Shown: positions 18,989 through 28,700 of the stretch, in pieces
How positions within the stretch are numbered: position 1 is the first letter of the stretch
Layout of the letters: the number at the start of each line of letters is the position of its first letter
DNA from: Cytophagaceae bacterium
GTDB taxonomy: Bacteria; Bacteroidota; Bacteroidia; Cytophagales; Cyclobacteriaceae
Assembly (NCBI GenBank): GCA_006969745.1
Contig: CP030886.1
Location: 186,001-250,000, forward strand
Direction of reading: 5' to 3'
Length of the DNA: 64,000 nt
Position numbers and translations under genes: made by a program
The notes under the pieces: generated by a model
What the model saw: only the letters and a program-made list of their open reading frames with translations
What the model was told of the DNA's origin: nothing
Database searches by the model: none

Positions 18989-19759
18989 TTAACTATTAAT
19001 TAATTCATAATTAATTAAGGTCAAGATAGAATTAGCAATTAATATCATAGAAGACATATCTGGATTTGAATTTAGCTCCTCTATATAATACCTCGCAGGT
19101 GTATAATATTTTTTTTCTGCCGGATTTCCAATCAAAACAATTTTACCACTTAAGTCTTTATTTGACTCAATAAATTCATCTAGTCTATAGATTTTAAATA
19201 ATTCATAATTTCCGAAATATTTTATCTCTACTACGTCTGGTAATTTCTTTACCAACACTTCATACCTCGGATGGAATTGTTTAATACAACTTACCGCAAC
19301 GTGATAAATATTATCTTCAGATAAAACCGGGAAAGACGTTACTAATTTTTGATTAACAGAATAGAATTCTTTATCTATATATGAATTATGACTTCCATTT
19401 AATTTTGAATATAAGTTAGAATCTTTGTTATCTATTGTAATAATTTTCGTTCTCGATCTAAGCAGCGTATCTAGTTTTGACGAATAATTAAGATTATCTA
19501 AAACAGTGTTATCAATAACAATAACATTAGCATTGATATTTAGAATATGATTACTCAAATCAGCTAAACTATCACCATCAATATCGTTAGGATTCAGTTC
19601 GAGCATAACAACTTCACCCTCCAAAAATACCGGATCGAATACGATATAGTCGCTTGGGTACCTTTGACCACCTCCTTTAAAGAAGGTAACCGTTGAGTAA
19701 ATAAACAGCAATAATACTATTGAGACCAAAGCGATGATTAAAAGCCATTTTTTTCTCAT
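18989..19759 (-). CDS. Stand-alone CHASE2-like membrane-anchored protein
   Basis: The 256-residue protein has one N-terminal membrane helix (about 5-27, L-L-I-I-A-L-V-S-I-V-L-L-L-F) and an outside domain. The pattern fits CHASE2 sensory domains: an early V-V-M-L-E-L strand followed by N-D-I-D-G-D-S, a middle N-A-N-V-I-V-I-D strand, the Y-F-G-N-Y and Y-R-L-D-E-F block, then L-S-G-K-I-V-L-I-G and Y-Y-T-P-A, and a final I-A-N-S-I-L-T-L-I. CHASE2 normally precedes further membrane helices and a kinase or cyclase; here nothing follows. The gene is visibly AT-rich (about 28% G+C over 19021-19080 by my count). It starts 10 bases after the giant Rhs gene ends, where immunity genes usually sit. Function is unproven. 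Confidence 0.72.
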   Translation of the reverse strand: MRKKWLLIIALVSIVLLLFIYSTVTFFKGGGQRYPSDYIVFDPVFLEGEVVMLELNPNDIDGDSLADLSNHILNINANVIVIDNTVLDNLNYSSKLDTLLRSRTKIITIDNKDSNLYSKLNGSHNSYIDKEFYSVNQKLVTSFPVLSEDNIYHVAVSCIKQFHPRYEVLVKKLPDVVEIKYFGNYELFKIYRLDEFIESNKDLSGKIVLIGNPAEKKYYTPARYYIEELNSNPDMSSMILIANSILTLINYELINS

Positions 19760-19769
19760 ATAATCTTTA

Positions 19770-22700
19770 TTATCGTTTTACAGGGCCTTTTTTAGGAGCT
19801 GACTCTCCCTGTCTCGGATTTCTTTCATAAAATCTATCCTTTAAATGTTCCCAGTATCTTCTCCATAACGGTACATTGGACACACTATCATGCCAAGCTT
19901 TAGAGTATTTTACTTGACTGCTAGCAGTTCTCCAAAATACGACTTTGGCTTGATATATTTTCAATGATTGACCTGCCGTTACAATTGGAAACTCTAGATT
20001 AATCCCATTTATAGCCGCAATATCCAAAACAAGATCTGAGTATTGCATATCTGTTAGACCTGGATATTTTTTTCTAACAATCATATCTAAAGTTTCACCT
20101 TCTTTAACCTCATATGTCTCCAGACCCTGCTTTGCACTTATTTTATGTAAAGCATGATTTGTAGCTGCTACAACACCTCCAGTTGCGAAACCATCCCAAA
20201 AATCTCCACCTAAAGCTATTGAAGTTAACCCTCCTCCTAAGGCGGACAGACCCACCTGAGCCAAACCACTACTCCCATCCAGTTTGGAGCTTATCATTGA
20301 ACCGGTTAAAGCACTTCCAAATGCTGCATTTGGATCATTTCCGAACAATGCAGCAACACCGGCTTGGGTCGCCGCATGAAATCCTCCTCGAACCATTTCA
20401 TAACCAAATTCAGTTGAAGTAGGCCCGAACATTTCACCAACGCCAAAACTCACAGCTCCAGAGACCCCTCCTTGCAAAACAGAATTGCCGAAATTATTCC
20501 AACTCCAATTTTGAAAACCACCATCGCTCACTGCAACAGAAGCGGTATGAGATAAAGCACTTACCAAAGCCCCTTTAACAATAGCACCAAATACTCCAGC
20601 TAATCCGAATATTTCACCATTTGGATCTGTTCCCCAATGTGGCATATTCCCCATCCCCGTATATGGTGAACTAAACTGTCCTGCCGGATCAACTGCAAAA
20701 AAACGTCCCAACACTGGGTCATACGAACGGGATAAGAAATCGTAATAGCCAGTCAGGCTATCATAGCTTGCATAGCTACTTTGGTACATCAGTCCGGGAT
20801 CGATATAACCGGGAGATCGCCAACTGTTACTGGTTGGCAAACCAAACGGATAGAAGTCATTGACCTGCGATACTTTGAAGCTGCTTGTCGCACTGCTGTG
20901 AACTATCTTCAAATCATCAAAATAGACTTCCCTGTTTTGGGCAGTTTCATTGGCCATATAAATAAATAGCTGTCCAGCTTCGTCATATACGATAGGATCT
21001 ATCAGACTTAACTTTGTCCATACACCATTTGCCTCTGATCCAACCGGTAAATAGTTGGATTTGTCTGCTTCGAAGTTTCCTTGTTCATCAAAGAATAAGA
21101 AGGCAACATAAGCATCCACCTCATCCGCATTATTTGCGCCTCCAAATAAGCCGGATAGCCCGTTCCCATTGTTGTAGACGCTACCATTGAATGTCTCGCC
21201 TAGTCCTCCATCTGCAGGATTCAAATTAAAAGCGGTGAGCAGCGCATTCAATAAATCTTCAGTTGTATTCGTTCCTCCCAAATTGTCACCATATTTGACC
21301 CAACTCTCAATATCCACTTCATCTCCGGGTTGTATATCTAGCACTTTCGCCAAACCAAGTATTCTACCCTGAGTAGCATTCAGCTGAATACTTTGCTTGC
21401 CCAGCGGTGTATGGTTTTCATTACTTGCCTGCCAGTTGGTTGGAAAGGTAAACTCACTCTCCTCATAAGCGGATCTCCTTTCTTCAATGGCAGCTGTATA
21501 CACATTCCGTTCGGGTAGATTACCAAACGCTACTCGATTATTGCCCTGGTGATCGGTGATGAAATACTCGTAATGATATTCACCATTTTGCTTGTATGCT
21601 CGTCCTTCGTCAGTAAACACCTGGTTAATATCATCATCCATATATTCAACAAGACCTACATAGTCCACCCGTGCGATGGAGTTACCATCGGCATCAAGTA
21701 CTTGTTTTGCCAAGCGATTTCGTGCTGCATCGTAAGTATACACGATGGAAGACTGTACCTGGTCGGTTTGCGCGTCAATAAAATCAATGCGATCCACCAA
21801 CTGCATATGATTATAATGAAGCTCTATCGACTTGTGCGCATCAAATGTCATGTTACCCATCCCATCATAGTCATACTCTCCTTCATAGTCGATTACTGTA
21901 CTTCCATTCAAATTGCTAAAACCTTTATCTGAGTCCGAGTCGGAGACTTTAGTAAGCTTGTTTGAATTGGTCTGATAGGTATATGTAAGATTGTCTATCT
22001 CAGCTCCATCTGCATTTCTGGTCAATGATAGAATATTACCATTATCGTCATATCCACTGATATAATTATCGTTCTCATCGTAACTTCCAATCAAAACACT
22101 GTAAGAATCTTTGGATGCTTGATCATCTAATGATACACCTGATCCATAAGATGTTGATTGCAAACGGCTTTGGTCGTCGTAAGCATACGCTATCCCTGTT
22201 TTCGTAAAATCACCTTCTTCCAAATTGTTTGCATTCCAGACCATTGCATTGACCAACCCATCATAACGACCTTTGGTACCACTACCATTGATTGTCGCAG
22301 ACTTCTCATAGAAGTACTCCATCCCAAACAGGTCGTTTTCTTGAGTTCCATCGATACGGTCCTGATTGAGGCGACTGGGATCATTGATTTTTGTGAGCGC
22401 TCCCTGGAGATTATATCTGTAATCCACAGATTGAAGGAACGTCATTTCACCATCACTTATAGAGCTTTGGCCATCAACAAAACTCAATGTGCCATGAAGG
22501 TTTTTCTCAACAAGCTCACCCCATACATTGTAATGATAGTCTCCAACAAGAATTCGTTCACCTTCATTAATTGTCTGCCATGTTTTTAATAATTGGCCAT
22601 TTTGAGCGTATTCGTATTCACTAAGTAACGTAACATGATCGCTAGAACTAGCATGCTCTACTAACATATTTTGTAGTTCGCCTTTCCAATCAAGGTCATT

Positions 22701-25700
22701 CGACAACCGATCAATGCCGCCCTTGTGGTTTTCAGAGACAGTTTGAATCACTCTGCCTCGTTCATCGTAGTATACTACCGAATTAAGCCAAATGTTTGTA
22801 CCTAAAATTTTTACTTTACTACCAGTGACGCTATTTATTGCATTTCCATTATGCAGGTTGGCAGAGACAATGTCAAAATCGTAGCTACTTGTAATTGCAT
22901 CTTCAGCGGTCACTTTGGTGGGTGCTGCTTCAGGATTTGAAAGTGATTTGAGCCAAATACTCACTCCTTGTCTTAAGGCATACTTTTTCCCATCGAGAGC
23001 TGCAAGCGAATAAATTGTTTTATCCTGCGTCAGTACTTCATAGCCTTCCGGGCCCCATCCATAATTCGGATTTTGAAGCGGATTACTAAATGTATAATTG
23101 TGACCTTCATTATCCCACCCAGGGTAGTTTATGAAGTCATAGTCATCAAAATAGTTAATGGTTAGTATCTCGTATTGCTCTGAAGTGTAGTCCGCATTAA
23201 GGTTGGGAAAGCTCTTGTATTTTGTGTATCCTCTTGAAACATCAGGATTACGTGTTTCAAAGCGCTTACTATTGGCTGTAATCTCATCTAGTGCATCTTG
23301 CAATTGATCTCTATTTCTTGGTTCCAGGATCTCTCCAGACATGATCTGTCGGTTCATGGCATCATACTTATAGAAGGTCCAATATTTGTTATCCTCTCTT
23401 CGCTGAGCGGAGTGCCTGATAAGTACTAACCTGTTCCAATGATCATATACGTAACGCACCCATCCAGCCCCCGGAGCACTTTGATCTGTCACACGGCCCT
23501 TATTATCATATACATATTGAAAAGCCAGCTCATCTACCTGAACCTGGGAAGGGGTTGAAATTTCCACTAATAAGGGAGGTATAACGAATCTTACTCTTCC
23601 AAAATCATCGTACACCTGATATGAGCCAATCCATTTCTTTTGATCGCTATCATAAATTTGAGAGGTAACGGTAAGTCCACGTGCGTCAGTTACCTTTCGA
23701 GTTTTTCTTCCTTCTACGTCTGTTACTGAAGAAATTGAAAGTTCTTTTGCCACATACGTTCCATCGTGTTTTGGCAGACCATTTTCAATCGTCCATTTAA
23801 TGACCGGTGCGTGTATACTCCATGGTTTATCCACAGCTAGAGTAGGATCAAATACAGCGTAGTTATAGGTAGTCTTCTTACCTCCATCACTATGCCAAGC
23901 TTCTCCTGGTGCAATAACAGATTTCACCCTACCGCGGGCATCCCACTCTGTCTTGGTATATGGATTATTATCATGCGCTATGTCGTCGTAGTTAGATTTA
24001 GCTGCATTATAGAAATCTGATTGCTCATCGATGGCATCATCTGGATCGATGAATTGTCCTGGAACCATTGATTCTTTATAATATGGCATATAGGATATCT
24101 CCTGACGTCCCTGATCATTGTATTTGCTAAATTGAATTGCATCTTCAAAATTTTGTCCAGCTTCAACCGCAACGCTCATGGTAGGTCTACCCAAACCATC
24201 TGAATAAGCATATGACATAGCTTTTTCAGAAGCATCTAGTATCGCCAACTCAAACTCATCAGTGATCGGGATTTTTGGCACTTCCGTTCGCACAAAGTTT
24301 TGATCCATGGATGGAGGTACATTGCAGTTCTCATAAAATGAAAATGAGACACTATTGGTTGGATAATCTATCACCGTACATCTCTGCAAATATTTTACAT
24401 AGTAGTTGTATCCCTTTTGCACATGGATGGAAAGTCGATCTTTTATTTTTCCAAAGTCTATTTCACCTTCCACTCCCTCTTTTGATCCAAACAATCTTGT
24501 CCAAGCGGTATTCACTTTTGGTCCTGGCGAGTAAACAAATTCAACCAAGTCACCAGGACACATTTTATCATTAGAAGCGCTAATACTTCCAAGGTCATTA
24601 CTATCCAAAACCTCATACACTTCTATCGTGATTTCATTGGATTTCTTCCATTCACTTCCAGCGGATCTCACCCGTCTTCTAAAACGTGTATTAGAAGTTA
24701 TGATAAAATTTGGATTGAATGATTGCGCATTTGAACTGCTAAATGTTGACCAGCCAGAGCCATTGTAATATTGCCATTGATATTCATAGGAATCATTGCC
24801 TCCTGTAGGACTAGTACCTGAAATGGTTCCTACATTACTACCACTGCATGGATCAGCTAAATCATAAGCCACAGTCCCTGGATTAAGCGCAGGGTAAACA
24901 GTAATTGAAATTGGCTGTGAATAGAAAACCTGTCCATCAGATTTTACCATTCTTCTGAAAGTACGAGTTCCAACCCATAGCATTTCTGGTGTATAATTGG
25001 CATTCTTTGCCAATGCTATATCGGTAAACTCCTCCCCTCCGATTGGACTCGGATCTTGGCCATCAATCGTTTGATCATTATTCTGAACGCTCAACGAGCC
25101 CTGGATTTGCCATTGGTACGTATACTGACCATTTCCTCCCATAGGGGACTCGGGACTTAAAGTAGGTTTAGCACAATCATGACATATTTTGTAGCTCGTT
25201 GTAGATGTGTTACCTGCTATGAGTTTTACAGGAATTTTGACAGTATTTGAATTGACTATTTGACCACAATCATTTTCAATAAACCTTACATAAATAGTTG
25301 AAAAATCAAGTTGGCCGGGAGCAAGATCTGGGGTGTTTGAATTCGGAATATCTACAAATCCGCTCGCTACTTTTTTACTCCATTTGTATCTTAAATTGAA
25401 CACAGAGGTGACATTAGATCCTACTATTTCAGTGGCATTGGATCCGGGATTAATTGTTCCTCCAGAATAAGTAATTGTTCCTGGGTCCGGTAATTCCTCA
25501 ACATCGATGGTTACTACATTACTATACTCAGTAATACCACCGGAAACCACTTTTCTTCTGTATTGTGTCACATAAGTTTGAGCTGACAGATTAAGAGAAA
25601 CACTTTTTTGGCCAGTGACATCATGCCATCCGGTCCATTGATGATCTATCGGAGAATCAATGGTACTGGAATTGGAATTATCTCCATCTTGCAAAATTTG

Positions 25701-28700
25701 ACCATCAATACTTTGATCAATTGGTCCTATATCTACCGGACTATAAACATTCTTCTCCCACTGATAATCAAAGTCACCCAAACCACCACTAGCTGGAGAT
25801 CCGCTAGAGATAACGTCGGGATCAGCACCAGAACAAATAACTTGATCTCCAACAATAGAACCTGCATTAAAACTTACATTGACAGTCACTGGCGCTGTAA
25901 ATTTTGTCTCACCACAGGATTTAACTCTCCTTTTATATGTGGTGGTAAAGTCAATTCCTGCAGGTGGATTGTAATCCTTGCTGGTTGCACCTGTGATATC
26001 TGTAAAGCCAGCAGCAGTGCCTACCTTACTCTGCCATTGATATTTTGGAGAAATACCTCCTGTTACTGATGTTCCAATAATGGCAATTGGATTGCCCCCC
26101 GGATTCACTGACCCTCCCGAGTAGCTAATGGAACCTGCAGTTAATGGAGCAGAAACACTGTAACTTTTCGGTGCGGTAAAGGCAACCTGAGTTCCAGATG
26201 TGACTTTTCTTCGGTAAGTAGTATTACTAGTCAAAACCGGAGGATCAAATGTCTGGTTTGTTTCACCAGGCAAGTCATGCCATTGGTTTTCAAGTAATGT
26301 TTCTTCTCCTTCAAAAGATTCACCATCCTGTAATGTAAGCTCCGAAAGTACTTGCCATTGATATGTGTAGTTTCCAATGCTTCCGCTTGCTGGTGCTGTG
26401 CTAGCTATGGCATCAGGGGCAGATCCTCTACAAATCGCTTCGTTACCAGACGCAATCGCACCTGCATATAAATTGACAATTATTTCTACTTCGTTGGAAG
26501 AAGCAGTACTTCCACAATTGGTAATTGTCAATCGTTTAAAAGTTGTTGTTCTCGTCAACGATGTTGGCTGATAATTTTGATTAGTGGCACCAGGAATATT
26601 TGTGTACCCGCCTGTAGTTTTCTTTTGCCACTGATATTCTACCGATGAACCACCAGACCCCACGGTTCCTGAGATACTTTGACCTGGTGCACTACCCGGA
26701 TTTACTACCCCTCCATTGTATGAAATAGTACCTGGGCTTGCCAAGTCATAGACATCTTTGGTAACGGTGTTACTGTATTTAATAACTCCTCCGGAGTTAA
26801 CCTTTCTTCTAAATTGAGTTTTGTAGGATATTGGACTCGGATCGTGACTAGTACCAGATGCAATTTCTGTCCATTCTGTCCATGAATACACTACTTGGGT
26901 ATCTCCGCCAGGAGAATCAATTCCATCACCGCTACCATCGTCAATAATTTGTTGATCTCCCGGACCTGTTGGTGTGATCTGACTTGGTTTGTATTCTCTT
27001 TTCTCCCACTTGTAATTATAAGTTCCGTTTCCGCCAGCAGCTACTGATGAACTTGAAATATTAGATGGATCGGAACCGCTACATATGGTTTGATTTCCAC
27101 TAACGGATCCTGCGATTAAGTTTACATTAATGGTAATTTGATTGGTATAATAGTTTTGCCCACATGATGAAACTCTTCTCCTAAATACTGTATTTGTTGA
27201 CAATCCTTGAGGTTGATAATCCCTTGAGGTAACACTGGACCCAAGATTGGATGGGATGTTGGAGAAAGAAGTTTCTGAACCTCTTTTCCACTGCCATCTA
27301 TAAGAAATCCCAGTACCACCGGTAGCTGTTGTTCCTGATATCTTTGCTGGCGTAGAACCTGGATTAACAGCACCCCCATTATAGCTAATTGATCCCTTAT
27401 TTACAGGTGCCGCTATAACATAGTTAATGATATTACTGTATGCTTCGTCTGATCCAGAAGATACCTTCCTTCTATAACTTCTGTTGGTAGTTAATGCAGG
27501 TGGATTAAATGTCACAGAAGTGGCCCCTGCAATACTTTGCCAATTAAACCCGGAAGGGCTTGAGTCATTTCCTCCATCAATTTGATCGATGGTCTGATCA
27601 ACAGGTTGAATACCATCTCCTGAAAGATACTCCCACTGATAGCTGTAGGATCCTATCCCTCCTGCGCCAGAAGCTGTATTATTGATTATCTCCGGATCTT
27701 CATTAGAGCAAATGGATGTGCTTGAAGAAGCAGTGACATTACCACCAACCAAGTTAACTGTAAACTTTATTTCATTAGAGGTTTTAGTTTGACACGAAAT
27801 TGTCCTTCTCCTAAATGTGGTAGTAACGTTTAGCACTCCTGGATTGTAGTCCTTCCCTGTTGCGCCGCTTATATTGGTATATCCTCCAGTGGTTTTCTTC
27901 TGCCATTGATAGGTATATGTCCCATTCCCACCTGTGGGGGTAGATCCGCTAATATTGGCTGGATTGCTCCCTGGATTAATGGCTGTGCTTCCCAGATATG
28001 AAATAGATCCGTGATTAAGATTTGGCTTTACAGAATAAGTTATTACACCGGAATATTTTGTTTGTCCGTCTGATTTAACTCTTCTTCTATACTTTCTATT
28101 GGCAGTTAATGCAGGTGGGTTATATGTGGACGATGTTGCACCAGAAATATTGGTCCATGAGCCATATGATCCGTTGGAATATACACTTTGCTGCCATTGG
28201 TACACAAAAGAACCATTTCCTCCTTTTGGAGTAGAGCTATTGTTAATGATACCAGGGTCACCATTGTAACATAGCGACGTGGAAGTAGAAGCCGAAATTG
28301 AACCTCCAACCAGATTTACTCGAATTGTAATTTCATTGGAGTATTTAGTTTGGCCGCAAGAAATAACCCTTCGTCTATAAGCAGTTGTTTTAGTTTGACT
28401 ACCAGGCTGATAATCTCTGCTAGTTGCTCCAGATATATTGGTGTAAGAACTTGATGTACCTACTTTGCTTTGCCATTGGTATGCCACTCCTGCTCCGGTT
28501 GCATCGGTACCTGTAATCTTAGCAGGTGTAATACCTGAATTAATATTATCTCCTGAATAACTAATAGTCCCTTGATTAAGGGATGAAAGTGAATATCCTA
28601 CAATATTACTATAGGCCGTTGATCCATTTGATGTTACCCTCCGGCGGTAGGAAGTACTTCCGTTTAAAGTAGGTGGGTTATAACTGGAACTTGTTGCCCC

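Noticed and set aside
19770..19960. HNH, HxxH or deaminase toxin at the Rhs tip
   Set aside because: The last 60 residues have only scattered His and no paired metal-binding or catalytic motif of those families.
21549..22589. Plus-strand open frames opposite the Rhs YD-repeat region
   Set aside because: They mirror the regular codon pattern of the YD repeats on the other strand and show no start signal or domain.
25608..26069. 153-codon plus-strand open frame opposite the stalk modules
   Set aside because: A shadow of the repeated modules: low complexity, no promoter, no plausible signal or motif.
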